Of a stretch of DNA of 64,000 nucleotides, positions 9,158 through 17,799 are shown piece by piece; the stretch's first letter is position 1, and each line of letters begins with the position of its first letter. The stretch is from Candidatus Rokuibacteriota bacterium. Its GTDB lineage: Bacteria > Methylomirabilota > Methylomirabilia > Rokubacteriales > CSP1-6. The stretch lies in NCBI GenBank assembly GCA_016184125.1, contig JACPDG010000047.1, forward strand, positions 1 to 64,000, read 5' to 3'. The position numbers were made by a program, and so were the translations under genes. The notes below the pieces were generated by a model, which did no database searches, had not been told where the DNA came from, and saw only the letters and a list, made by a program, of their open reading frames with translations.

Positions 9158-9183
9158 ATATCAGCTGAGTCCATATCTGTCAA
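9155..9183 (-). promoter_or_regulatory. Consensus sigma-70 promoter for the hsp20 remnant-dnaK operon
   Basis: On the minus strand a perfect TTGACA (9178-9183) and TATATG (9155-9160) are separated by 17 bp, in the most AT-rich stretch of the region. It points at dnaK. On the plus strand two CTGAGT half-sites (9141-9146 and 9165-9170) flank the -10. They resemble half of the HspR operator (CTTGAGT) but are direct, not inverted, so the operator assignment is weak. Confidence 0.75.
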
Positions 9184-9228
9184 ATCGTTCAACGTTGTTC
9201 TTCTTCACGGCTTGGTGCTCGTGCTAGC

Positions 9229-9876
9229 GTGGGGCGCGTGCGTGTCGGTTGCGGATGTCTGCTCTTGACTCTCCTCCTCGTCGGCGCAATCGCCGCCGCC
9301 GGCTGGGCGGGGCTCCAGATGCTCCGGCAGCCGGACGACGCTGTGGCGCCGGCGGCGACCAAAGAAGACGCGGCGCGCGCCCAGGAGAAGCTCTACGCGA
9401 TCCTGACCGGGACGGGACGTACGTCGGGCGGCGGCAACGTGATCATCACGCAGGCCGAGCTCAATGCCTTCCTCGCGCGGAACCTCGTGGAGATCGGCGA
9501 CCTGCCTGTATCCGACACCTCGGTGAGCCTGGCGCCGGAGGGTATCGCGGAGATCCGCGGGCGATTACCGCTGTCGTATCTGGTCCGCGAGGTCCACGGC
9601 GACGCCCTCGGCGGCACCCTGCCGAGCTCCTGGCTCGAGCGCCGCGTGTGGATCGGACTCGTCGCTAACGTGCGCGTCGAAGCCGGCCCGGGTACCCGGC
9701 GCTACCTGCGACTGGACGTCCGACGATTCTCGATCGGCCGGCAGCCCTTGCCGTCGATGACGCCGCGGCTGGTGCTGTCCCCCTCGGCGCTTCGCTGGTT
9801 CCGGTGGTCGCTGCCAGGGACGGTTGAGGACGTCAGGGTCGAGAAGGGCCGGGTCGTGGTCCGGACGGCCGGGTAG
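9229..9876 (+). CDS. Membrane-anchored hypothetical protein, 215 aa
   Basis: I cannot name this protein. It opens with a Gly/Cys-containing start and one strong membrane helix (LLLTLLLVGAIAAAGWAGLQ). A charged helix follows, then a beta-rich extracytoplasmic domain containing ITQAELNAFLARNL and alternating strands (WIGLVANVRVEAG; LRLDVRRFSIG), reminiscent of lipid-binding or lipoprotein-like beta folds. The start is GTG at 9229; GTG 9238, 8 bases after an extended -10-like TGCTAGCGT, is an alternative. It is divergent from the dnaK operon and its last 44 bp overlap the convergent DUF1844 gene. Confidence 0.65.
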   Translation: MGRVRVGCGCLLLTLLLVGAIAAAGWAGLQMLRQPDDAVAPAATKEDAARAQEKLYAILTGTGRTSGGGNVIITQAELNAFLARNLVEIGDLPVSDTSVSLAPEGIAEIRGRLPLSYLVREVHGDALGGTLPSSWLERRVWIGLVANVRVEAGPGTRRYLRLDVRRFSIGRQPLPSMTPRLVLSPSALRWFRWSLPGTVEDVRVEKGRVVVRTAG

Positions 9877-10294
9877 CCGCGACGTACCGCATCTGCAGGT
9901 CGTAAATGACCTCCTCGATGACCTCCGTCTCCTCCGGCGTTCGCCGCCCCTCGGTCTTCTCCCTCAGCAGGACGAGCAGATCGATCAGTTCCGCGGCCTG
10001 GCCCAGATCACGGTGGACCTCGCCCGTCATCGGATCGGGCGCCTCACCGAGCGCCATCGCCGCAGAGCTCGCGAGCATCACGAACAGTCCCGTGAGATCG
10101 CGACCCGGCCCGGAGCCCACGATCGGTTCCGCCACCGTCCGGGATTGCACGTCGCGCTCGGCGGCGGTGAACTCGGAGGGACGCGCCTCGGACCCCGCCG
10201 CCTCGGGCGCCGGGCTCGCCGCCGCCTCATCGTCCTCGTGGCGGCGCCGCCGGTCGGTGACCTTGAATCCCTCGTCCGGCTCTGCGGGCACCAT
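9833..10294 (-). CDS. DUF1844 family protein
   Basis: A 153-residue protein whose C-terminal half carries the DUF1844 pattern: LFVMLASSAAMALGEAPDP, DLGQAAELIDLLVLLREKT and EEVIYDLQMRYV. The N-terminal 60 residues are charged and low complexity (RRRRHEDDEAAAS). Function is unknown; the domain is common as a small helical protein in high-GC didermic bacteria. The ATG at 10292-10294 was chosen because the further upstream frame is only antisense to mazG. It shares a 72-bp divergent region with mazG. Confidence 0.75.
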   Translation of the reverse strand: MVPAEPDEGFKVTDRRRRHEDDEAAASPAPEAAGSEARPSEFTAAERDVQSRTVAEPIVGSGPGRDLTGLFVMLASSAAMALGEAPDPMTGEVHRDLGQAAELIDLLVLLREKTEGRRTPEETEVIEEVIYDLQMRYVAATRPSGPRPGPSRP

Positions 10295-10366
10295 ACTAAG
10301 CGAGCGTAACATATACGGAAACGATCGTCGCCGCGCTATACTTGTCGTCATCCTCGAGGACCGGAC

Positions 10367-11188
10367 ATGACCGACTCTGCGGGACCGCTCTTCTCGGAGC
10401 TCCTGGACATCATGCGCCGCCTGCGTGGTCCCGACGGCTGCCCCTGGGACCGCGAGCAGACGCGCGCCTCCCTCAAGGCCTACCTGATCGAAGAAGCCTA
10501 CGAAGTCCTGCAGGCGCTCGACGGCGACGATCCCCGCGCGCTCGCGGAAGAGCTCGGCGACCTGCTGCTGCAGGTCGTCTTTCACGTCCAGGTCGCCGTG
10601 GAGCTCGGGGAATTCGCGATGCCTGATGTGCTCCGGCGTCTCGTCGACAAGCTCGTGACGCGTCACCCGCATGTCTTCGGCGACACGCGCGTCGGCACGC
10701 CGGGTGAAGCCCTGGCACAGTGGGAAGCGATCAAGAGCCGCCAGGCCGCGGCCGCCGGCAGTGCGCGTTCCGTGCTCGACGGCGTGCCGCGCGCGCTGCC
10801 GGCGCTGCTTCGGGCGCAGCGACTCGCGTCGAAGGCCGCGCGCGTACAGTTCGACTGGCCGGACGCGAACGCCGCGTGGGGGAAAGTCGAGGAGGAGATG
10901 CGGGAGACAGCGGACACGCTGGCGTCGGGGGATCGGACGCGACTACGGGAGGAGCTCGGCGACGTGCTGTTCTCGCTCGTCAACGTGGCGCGCCTGGCCG
11001 GCCTGGACGCCGAGGATGCGCTCCAGGCGGCGAACGAGAAGTTCCGCCGGCGCTTCACCGCGATGGAGGCCGAGCTCGCCGCACGCGGCGCCTCCGTGCA
11101 CGACGCGTCGCGGGAGGAGCTCGAACGGTCCTGGGAGGCCACGAAGGCCCGCGAGCGGGACTCCGTGGCGGGCGAGCGCGCGCGATGA
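10367..11188 (+). CDS. mazG: Nucleoside triphosphate pyrophosphohydrolase MazG
   Basis: A 273-residue two-domain MazG that hydrolyses (d)NTPs to monophosphates and pyrophosphate, a house-cleaning activity also linked to ppGpp levels. The first domain has GCPWDREQT and metal-binding acidic helices (EEAYEVLQAL; EELGDLLLQVVFHV). The second repeats the pattern (KVEEEMRE; EELGDVLFSLVN). Length matches E. coli MazG. TATACT at 10337-10342 is a likely -10 and AGGA lies 8 bases before the ATG. The stop overlaps the next start (ATGA). Confidence 0.95.
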   Translation: MTDSAGPLFSELLDIMRRLRGPDGCPWDREQTRASLKAYLIEEAYEVLQALDGDDPRALAEELGDLLLQVVFHVQVAVELGEFAMPDVLRRLVDKLVTRHPHVFGDTRVGTPGEALAQWEAIKSRQAAAAGSARSVLDGVPRALPALLRAQRLASKAARVQFDWPDANAAWGKVEEEMRETADTLASGDRTRLREELGDVLFSLVNVARLAGLDAEDALQAANEKFRRRFTAMEAELAARGASVHDASREELERSWEATKARERDSVAGERAR

Positions 11189-11718
11189 GGCTCCGGCTCG
11201 GCCCCGCGGCGATCGCGATCGAGCGCGGCGACATCACGGACTGGGAGGTCGACGCCATCGTCAACGCCGCCAACTCGGCGCTCACGATGACCACCGGTGT
11301 CGCGAGCGCCATCAAGCGCAAGGGCGGCGTGATCATCGAGGAGGAGGCGATGCGCCAGGGCCCCGCGGAGGTGGGCGACGTCCTCCTCACCACCGGCGGG
11401 AACCTCAATGCGACGCACGTGATCCACGCGGTCCTGATGGGACCGGATCTGAAGACGGACGGCGACGCGATCGCGCGGACGACGCGGGCGATCCTGACGC
11501 TCGCCGACAAGCACCGCATCACGTCGCTCGCGATGCCGGCCCTCGGGACGGGCGTGGGCCACGTCCCGCCCCCGGTCTCGGCCGACGCGATGCTGAACGC
11601 CGTGGTCGCCCACCTCAAGGGCGGCGGATCGACCCTCCGGAAGGTCGTGTTCGTCCTGTACCAGGACGACGCGTACCGCGCCTTCACGGACACGTTGAAG
11701 CGCCTGGGCGGAGCGTAG
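11185..11718 (+). CDS. Macro-domain protein (ADP-ribose-binding/hydrolase-like)
   Basis: A 177-residue single macro domain starting at the ATG that overlaps the mazG stop. The ligand-binding loop reads DAIVNAANSAL. The usual Gly triad before VA is altered to TMTTGVASAIKRKGG, so phosphate contacts may differ from Af1521-type proteins. The second loop is PALGTGVGHVPP, in place of the common GTG(I/V)-(F/Y)G. Macro domains bind ADP-ribose or its derivatives and some remove ADP-ribose from proteins or nucleic acids. Coupling to mazG suggests nucleotide-metabolite clean-up; the substrate is inferred. Confidence 0.85.
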   Translation: MRLRLGPAAIAIERGDITDWEVDAIVNAANSALTMTTGVASAIKRKGGVIIEEEAMRQGPAEVGDVLLTTGGNLNATHVIHAVLMGPDLKTDGDAIARTTRAILTLADKHRITSLAMPALGTGVGHVPPPVSADAMLNAVVAHLKGGGSTLRKVVFVLYQDDAYRAFTDTLKRLGGA

Positions 11719-11731
11719 CGCGGCGGCCGTC

Positions 11732-13459
11732 ATGGCCCAGGTGAAGCTCGGGCAGAAGCGCCGGCTCGGCGATCTCCTCGTCGCCGAGGGGCTCATCTCC
11801 GACGAACAGCTCGCCCGTGCCCTCGGGGAACAGAAGGGCTCGAACGAGAAGCTCGGCTCCATCCTGGTCCGCCTCAACGTCATCACGGAAGAGCAGCTGA
11901 TCGGCTTCCTCTCTCGCCAGTACCGCATCCCATCCATCACGCTGTCGCAGCTCGAGCTCGATCCCGAGGTCCTGCGGCTGGTCCCGCTGCACATCGCGCA
12001 GAAGTACGAGGTCGTGCCCGTCCGGCGGCTCGGCGGGTCGCTGACGCTCGCGATGGCCGACCCGACGAACGTCTTCGCGCTCGACGACGTCGCCTTCCTC
12101 ACGAACCTGCAGATCCTCCCGGTCGTCGCGTCGCAGGCCTCGATCCGCAAGGCGATCGAGCGTTACTACCAGGCGGAGAAGCCGCCCGAGGACGTGCTGA
12201 GCGAGCTCGCGAACGCCCCCGAGATGGAGGTGCTCGAGAGCGAGCAGGAGGACGCGCCCTCCAAGGTCGACGTCTTCGACCTCACGCAGTCCGCCGAAGA
12301 GGCGCCGGTCGTCAAGCTGGTCAACATGGTCCTGGCGGAGGCCATCAACAAGGGCGCCTCCGACATCCACTTCGAGCCGTACGAGAAGACGTTCCGCGTG
12401 CGGTTCCGCGTCGACGGCGTGCTCCACGAGATGCTGTCGCCGCCCAAGCGGCTCGAGGCCGCGCTCCTGTCGCGCCTCAAGATCATGTCGAACCTCGACA
12501 TCTCCGAGCGCCGCCTGCCGCAGGACGGCCGCATCAAGCTGCGCTACGGGCCGCGCGAGATCGACTTCCGGGTCTCCACGCTGCCGACGATGTTCGGCGA
12601 GAAGGCCGTGCTCCGGATCCTCGACAGGGACGCGCTGAAGCTCGACCTGACCCAGCTCGGCTTCGATCAGTGGAGCCTCGATCAATTCAACCGCGCGATC
12701 CACGAGCCGTACGGGATGGTGCTCATCACCGGCCCGACGGGCTCGGGCAAGACGACGACGCTCTACTCGGCGATTCACACGATCAACTCGCCCGAGGTCA
12801 ACATCATGACCGCCGAGGACCCGGTCGAGTACAACCTCAAGGGCGTCAACCAGGTGCAGGTCAACGAGGGCGTCGGACGCACGTTCGCCGCCGTCCTTCG
12901 CTCCTTCCTCCGCCAGGACCCCGACGTGATCCTCGTCGGTGAGACGCGCGACCTCGAGACCGCGCAGATCTCGATCCGCGCCGCGCTCACCGGCCACCTG
13001 GTGTTCTCGACGCTCCACACGAACGACTGCCCCGCGACGGTCGCCCGCCTGCTCGACATGGGCGTGCAGCCGTTCCTGATCTCGTCCTCCCTGCTCCTCA
13101 TCCTGGCCCAGCGGCTCGGCCGCCGCGTCTGCAAGAGCTGCAAGGAGCCCTACGAGATCGACGAGGAGACGCTCGTCCCGTACGGCTACGAGCCGACCGG
13201 GCGCGGCCGCATCCCCGTGTATCGCGGCAAGGGCTGCCAGGTCTGCAGCTTCACCGGCATGAAGGGCCGGGTCGCGATCTACGAGATCATGCCGATCGGC
13301 GAGGGGCTGCGCGATCTGATCCTCAAGAACGCGGGGACCGCGGAGCTCCGCGCCATGGCGAAGGCGCAGGGCATGAAGACGCTCCGCGAGGCCGGCATCC
13401 AGAAGGTGGTCGAAGGCGTCACCACCGTGGACGAGGTCCTCCGCGTCACGCTGTCGTAG
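11732..13459 (+). CDS. pilB: Type IV pilus extension ATPase PilB
   Basis: A cytoplasmic hexameric motor that polymerises pilin at the inner membrane. The 575-residue protein has an N-terminal MshEN/GspE-N domain (c-di-GMP-binding in some relatives), N2 domain (SDIHFEPYEKTFRVRFRVDG), Walker A GPTGSGKT at 334-341, Asp box (AEDPVEY), Walker B (DVILVGETRD) and His box (GHLVFSTLHTND). A zinc tetracysteine is present: C467/C470 and C502/C505. All key residues are intact. It is first in pilB-pilC-pilS-pilR, with a 13-bp gap after the macro-domain gene and only a weak ribosome site. Confidence 0.97.
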   Translation: MAQVKLGQKRRLGDLLVAEGLISDEQLARALGEQKGSNEKLGSILVRLNVITEEQLIGFLSRQYRIPSITLSQLELDPEVLRLVPLHIAQKYEVVPVRRLGGSLTLAMADPTNVFALDDVAFLTNLQILPVVASQASIRKAIERYYQAEKPPEDVLSELANAPEMEVLESEQEDAPSKVDVFDLTQSAEEAPVVKLVNMVLAEAINKGASDIHFEPYEKTFRVRFRVDGVLHEMLSPPKRLEAALLSRLKIMSNLDISERRLPQDGRIKLRYGPREIDFRVSTLPTMFGEKAVLRILDRDALKLDLTQLGFDQWSLDQFNRAIHEPYGMVLITGPTGSGKTTTLYSAIHTINSPEVNIMTAEDPVEYNLKGVNQVQVNEGVGRTFAAVLRSFLRQDPDVILVGETRDLETAQISIRAALTGHLVFSTLHTNDCPATVARLLDMGVQPFLISSSLLLILAQRLGRRVCKSCKEPYEIDEETLVPYGYEPTGRGRIPVYRGKGCQVCSFTGMKGRVAIYEIMPIGEGLRDLILKNAGTAELRAMAKAQGMKTLREAGIQKVVEGVTTVDEVLRVTLS

Positions 13460-13586
13460 GGCTCTGGACACGACGATTGGTGAGCGATCGGCGCTCTGAA
13501 ATGATTGGCCCGCGCCGTCTGCGAGGTGTCGCGCCGCCGCCCCGGCGGCGGGCCCCGGCTCGGCCCCAGGCGCAAGGAGGTTCGTG

Positions 13587-14789
13587 ATGGCGGTCTTCCT
13601 CTACAAGGGACGCGCGTCGAGCGGTGCCGTCACCGGCGAGATCGAGGCCGACAACCGCCCGGCCGCACAGGCCGTCCTCCGCGCCAAGGGCATCCTGGCG
13701 ACGCAGATCCAGGAAAAGAAGGTCAAGGCGCCGGCGCCGAAGAAGATCGGCGGCAAGGTCAAGGACAAGGAGCTCGCCATCTTCACCCGCCAGTTCTCGG
13801 TCATGATCGATTCCGGCCTGCCGATCGCCCAGGCCCTCAACATCCTCGCCGAGCAGAGCGAGTCGAAGGCGCTGCGGGACAGCACCGGCATGATCGCCAA
13901 GGAGATCGAGAGCGGAGCGACCCTTGCGGAGTCGTTCCGCAAGTTCCCCAAGATCTTCACCGACCTGTTCACGAACCTGATCGAGGCGGGCGAGTCGGGC
14001 GGCGTGCTGGACGTCGTGCTGCAGCGCCTCGCCGTCTACATCGAGAAGGCGGCCGCGCTCAAGAGCAAGGTCAAGAGCGCGATGGTCTACCCGATCACCA
14101 TCATCAGCGTCGCGACGCTCGTCGTGTTCTTCATGATGATCTTCATCATCCCGACCTTCGCGAAGATGTTCAAGGACCTCGGCCAGGACCTGCCGCTGCC
14201 GACCAAGATCGTCATCGCCCTCTCCGACTTCGTCATCGGCTACTGGTGGCTGATGGGCGCCGGGGGGTTCGGCTTCATCATGGCGTTCAAGAAGTACTAC
14301 GCCACCAACCAGGGCAGCATGATCATCGACACGTGGGCCCTCAAGGTCCCGATCGTCGGCATGCTGATCCGGAAGGTCGCCGTCGCGCGGTTCACGCGCA
14401 CGCTCGGCACGCTCATCTCGTCCGGCGTCGCCATCCTCGAGGCGCTCCGCATCACCGCGCGCTCGGCTGGCAACCGTGTCGTGGAGAAGGCGGTCATGAA
14501 CGCCCGGAACGCGGTCGCGGGCGGGCGGAACCTCGCGGACCCGCTCCGGCAGGCGCCCGTGTTCCCGCCGATGGTCGTGCACATGATCTCGGTCGGTGAG
14601 ACGACCGGCGCGCTCGACGCCATGCTGTCGAAGATCGCGGACTTCTACGAGCAGGAGGTTGACGACGCCGTCGGTGCGCTCACCTCGCTGCTCGAGCCCC
14701 TGATGATCGTCTTCCTCGGCGTGTGCGTCGGCGGCATCGTCGTCGCCATGTACATGCCGATCTTCAAGCTCGTCACGCTGGTCAAGTAG
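13587..14789 (+). CDS. pilC: Type IV pilus inner-membrane platform protein PilC
   Basis: A 400-residue GspF/PilC protein with two GspF domains (FTRQFSVMIDSGLPIAQAL and FTRTLGTLISSGVAILEAL, about 200 residues apart) and three membrane segments (near residues 175, 220 and 375). It forms the rotating platform between PilB and the growing pilus. An AAGGAGG ribosome site 6 bases before the ATG decides this start over an in-frame GTG 3 bases upstream. A 127-bp gap after pilB contains a GC hairpin (GCCGCCG/CGGCGGC) but no terminator. The TAG stop shares one base with the GTG start of pilS. Confidence 0.96.
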   Translation: MAVFLYKGRASSGAVTGEIEADNRPAAQAVLRAKGILATQIQEKKVKAPAPKKIGGKVKDKELAIFTRQFSVMIDSGLPIAQALNILAEQSESKALRDSTGMIAKEIESGATLAESFRKFPKIFTDLFTNLIEAGESGGVLDVVLQRLAVYIEKAAALKSKVKSAMVYPITIISVATLVVFFMMIFIIPTFAKMFKDLGQDLPLPTKIVIALSDFVIGYWWLMGAGGFGFIMAFKKYYATNQGSMIIDTWALKVPIVGMLIRKVAVARFTRTLGTLISSGVAILEALRITARSAGNRVVEKAVMNARNAVAGGRNLADPLRQAPVFPPMVVHMISVGETTGALDAMLSKIADFYEQEVDDAVGALTSLLEPLMIVFLGVCVGGIVVAMYMPIFKLVTLVK

Positions 14790-16423
14790 TGACGGCGGCA
14801 GACGCCAAGCGCCTCCGCGTCTTCTCGGCGGCGCGGCTCGGGCTCGCCGGCCTGCTCCTCGCGCTCGTCCCCTTCCTGCCCGCCGACCTCGTTCCCGGCC
14901 TGCACGGCGGCATGCTCGCGCTCGCGTTGCTCGCCGCGCTCGCGTCCGCGGCCACGGTCCTGCTGATGCCGCCGCTCTCCGCGCCCCGCCGGATGGCCTG
15001 GCTGATCCTCCTGCTCGACACCGTGCTCGTGACGGCGTTCGTCGCCGGGACCGGCGGTCCGCGCTCGATCTTCGCGTTCCTCTACGTGCTGTCGGTGATC
15101 GCGGCGTGCGTCCTGCTCTCCCGTGCCGGGGGGCTCGTCGTGGCCGGCGCCGCGAGCGCGCTGTACGCGGCTCTGGTCTTCGGTCGCACCGTGTTCCCGG
15201 TCACCGCGCTCTTCGAGCCGCCGGCCGAGACCACCGCGCTCGAGGTCCTGACGATGTTCCTCAACACGGGGACGTTCCTCACGGTCGCGATCGTCGCCGG
15301 CGGCCTCGCCGAGCGCTTCCGCGAGACGAGTCGCGAGCTCGAGACGCAGCGGCGCGACCTCCGCGATCTCCAGGCGTTCAAGGACGTCATCTTCCAGTCG
15401 GTCTCCACGGGGCTCATCGCGCTCGACGACGAGCACCGCGTGACCGCGTTCAATCGCGCGGCCGAGGAGATCACGGGGATGCGGACCGCGGACGCCGTCG
15501 GGCGTCCCGCCGGGACGGTGTTCGGCCCCTCCGTCCCGCTCGCCGCGATCGACGCCGCGCTGGTGCGGAACCCGCGAGGCTCGGCCCGACACGAGACGGC
15601 GCTGACGCGTCCCGACGGCTCGACGGTGCCGGTCCGCATGGCGTTCTCCCTGCTCAGGTCGGGTGACGGCGAGCGTCTCGGGCTCATCGCAGCGTGCGAC
15701 GACCTCTCGCGGATCCGCCAGATGGAGGCGCGGATGCGCCAGGCGGACCGGCTCGCGACCCTGGGCCGCATGGCAGCGAACATCGCGCACGAGATCCGTA
15801 ACCCGCTGGCCTCGCTGACCGGCGCCATCGAGGCCCTCACGGCGAGCGGCGGTGGAGGCGACGCCGAGCGCCTGGACGACGACCGCGAGCGGCTCGGCCG
15901 GATCGTGCTGCGCGAGTCGGACCGGCTGAACGAGATCATCCGCAGCTTCCTCGAGTACGCGCGTCCGGCGCCGCTCGCCGCGGAGCGCGTCAACGTCTCC
16001 GAGATCCTGGACGAGGTGCTCGTGCTGCTCGAGCATCGCTCGCTGCCGTCCGGCGTGAAGCTCGGGCGCGAGTTCCCCCCCGAGCTGACCTGGCGTGTCG
16101 ATGCGCAGCAGTTCCGGCAGGCGATCTGGAACCTCTGCCTGAACGCGATCGAGGCCGTGTCCGAGGGCGGGGAGGTGCTCGCCGGCGGCGCACGGCACGC
16201 GGACCGGCTCGAGGTCTGGGTCACCGATACCGGCGACGGCATCCCCGCGGCCGACCTCCCGCAGATCTTCGAGCCCTTCTTCTCGACCAAGCCCGGTGGC
16301 AGCGGGCTCGGTCTCGCGCTCGTCCACCGGGTCGTCGTCGAGCACGGCGGACAGGTCGACGTCCGGAGCACGCCAGGCCTCGGCACGACGTTCACGGTCA
16401 CGCTCCCGGGCGGCGATGGCTGA
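14789..16423 (+). CDS. pilS: Membrane sensor histidine kinase PilS
   Basis: A 544-residue PilS-type kinase. The GTG start overlaps the pilC stop by one base. About six membrane helices fill residues 15-175, then a PAS domain (FQSVSTGLIALDDEHRVTAF), HisKA with the phosphorylated H334 in NIAHEIRNPLASL, and HATPase with N (NLCLNAIEAV), G1 (DTGDGIP) and G2 (GGSGLGLALVHRVV) boxes. In Pseudomonas, PilS senses pilin in the membrane and phosphorylates PilR; the neighbouring pilR gene and pilA promoter support the same role here. Confidence 0.93.
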   Translation: MTAADAKRLRVFSAARLGLAGLLLALVPFLPADLVPGLHGGMLALALLAALASAATVLLMPPLSAPRRMAWLILLLDTVLVTAFVAGTGGPRSIFAFLYVLSVIAACVLLSRAGGLVVAGAASALYAALVFGRTVFPVTALFEPPAETTALEVLTMFLNTGTFLTVAIVAGGLAERFRETSRELETQRRDLRDLQAFKDVIFQSVSTGLIALDDEHRVTAFNRAAEEITGMRTADAVGRPAGTVFGPSVPLAAIDAALVRNPRGSARHETALTRPDGSTVPVRMAFSLLRSGDGERLGLIAACDDLSRIRQMEARMRQADRLATLGRMAANIAHEIRNPLASLTGAIEALTASGGGGDAERLDDDRERLGRIVLRESDRLNEIIRSFLEYARPAPLAAERVNVSEILDEVLVLLEHRSLPSGVKLGREFPPELTWRVDAQQFRQAIWNLCLNAIEAVSEGGEVLAGGARHADRLEVWVTDTGDGIPAADLPQIFEPFFSTKPGGSGLGLALVHRVVVEHGGQVDVRSTPGLGTTFTVTLPGGDG

Positions 16424-17798
16424 CGCGCGCGTCCTCGTCGTCGACGACGAGCCGTCGATGCGCGAGCTGCTCGGCGTCGTGCTCCGCAAGGACGCGTACG
16501 ACGTCGTGCTGGTCGACGGCGGCGAGGCGGCGATCGAGGCGATCCGGGCGGAGGTGTTCGACCTCGTCATCACCGATCTGCGCATGCGCAAGGTCGACGG
16601 GCTCGCGGTCCTGCGCGCGGCCAAGGAGCACTCGCCCCAGACGGTCGTGCTGGTCGTGACGGCGTACGCCTCCACCGAGACGGCGGTCGAGGCGATGAAG
16701 GCGGGCGCCTACGACTACATCACCAAGCCGTTCAAGCTCGACGAGATCCGGCTGACCATTGCGAACGCGCTCGAGCGCAAGCGTCTGGTCGACGAGAACC
16801 AGGCGCTGCGCCGGCAGCTCCGCCAGGAGCGGTCGCTCGAGGCCTTCGTCGGAAAGAGCCGCACGATGCTCGACGTGCTCGACACGATCCGCAAGATCGC
16901 GGACAGCGCATCGACCGTCATGATCACGGGCGAGAGCGGCACGGGCAAGGAGCTCGTCGCCCGCGCGATCCACCAGGAAAGCCCGCGCCGCAAGCGCCCC
17001 TTCGTGTCCGTCAACTGCGGCGCCGTGCCCGAGAGCCTGATGGAGTCCGAGCTGTTCGGCCACGTGAAGGGCGCCTTCACCGGGGCCGTCGCGAGCACCA
17101 TCGGTCTCTTCGCGGCGGCCGACGGCGGCACGCTGTTCCTCGACGAGATGACCGAGATCCCGCCGTCCGTCCAGGTGAAGCTCCTGCGAGCGATCCAGGA
17201 GCGGGAGATCCGGCGGGTCGGTGACACGCGCGACATCAAGGTGGACGCGCGGCTCATTGCCGCCTCGAACCGCGACCTGGCGAAGGCCGTCGCGGACGGG
17301 ACGCTCCGGGAGGACCTGTTCTACCGGCTCAACGTCATCCCGATCCACCTGCCGCCGCTGCGCGACCGCGTCGAGGACATCCCGCTCCTGGTCGCCCACT
17401 TCATCGAGAAGATCGCGCGCGAGGTGGGCAAGACGGTCCGCGGGATCTCGCCGGAGGCGCTCGCGATCCTCGAGCGGTACCGCTGGCCCGGCAACATCCG
17501 GGAGCTGGAGAACGTCATCGAGCGTGCGATCGTCCTGGGCAGCGGCGAGACGCTGACGCCGGACGAGCTCCCGCCGGACCTGTGCCGCCCCCAGGGTGTC
17601 CCGACCGTCCCCGTCCATGTCCCAACGGCCGGGATCGACCTCGAGGGCACGCTCGACCAGATCGAGCGCCAGTACATCGAGCTCGCGCTGCAACGCACCG
17701 GAGGTGTCCAGACGCGGGCGGCCGAGCTGCTGAAGCTGTCGTTCCGTCAGTTCCGATACAAGCTGCAGAAACACGCGCAGCGGCTGTCGAAAGAGTAG
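16416..17798 (+). CDS. pilR: Sigma-54-dependent response regulator PilR
   Basis: A 460-residue NtrC-family activator. The receiver domain has the phospho-acceptor D54 (LVITDLRMRK). The AAA+ domain has Walker A GESGTGKE at 172-179 and the sigma-54-contacting GAFTGA loop at 219-224. A Fis-type helix-turn-helix closes the protein (QTRAAELLKLSFRQFRYKLQ). It starts at an ATG 8 bp inside the end of pilS. Phosphorylated PilR should activate a -24/-12 promoter; a matching element with upstream dyads lies before pilA at 20799-20927. Confidence 0.95.
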   Translation: MADARVLVVDDEPSMRELLGVVLRKDAYDVVLVDGGEAAIEAIRAEVFDLVITDLRMRKVDGLAVLRAAKEHSPQTVVLVVTAYASTETAVEAMKAGAYDYITKPFKLDEIRLTIANALERKRLVDENQALRRQLRQERSLEAFVGKSRTMLDVLDTIRKIADSASTVMITGESGTGKELVARAIHQESPRRKRPFVSVNCGAVPESLMESELFGHVKGAFTGAVASTIGLFAAADGGTLFLDEMTEIPPSVQVKLLRAIQEREIRRVGDTRDIKVDARLIAASNRDLAKAVADGTLREDLFYRLNVIPIHLPPLRDRVEDIPLLVAHFIEKIAREVGKTVRGISPEALAILERYRWPGNIRELENVIERAIVLGSGETLTPDELPPDLCRPQGVPTVPVHVPTAGIDLEGTLDQIERQYIELALQRTGGVQTRAAELLKLSFRQFRYKLQKHAQRLSKE

Positions 17799-17799
17799 A

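Noticed and set aside
9141-9170. HspR operator (HAIR-type inverted repeat) before dnaK.
   Set aside because: Only two direct CTGAGT half-sites are seen, not the inverted CTTGAGT-N7-ACTCAAG; reported only as a weak possibility in the promoter entry.
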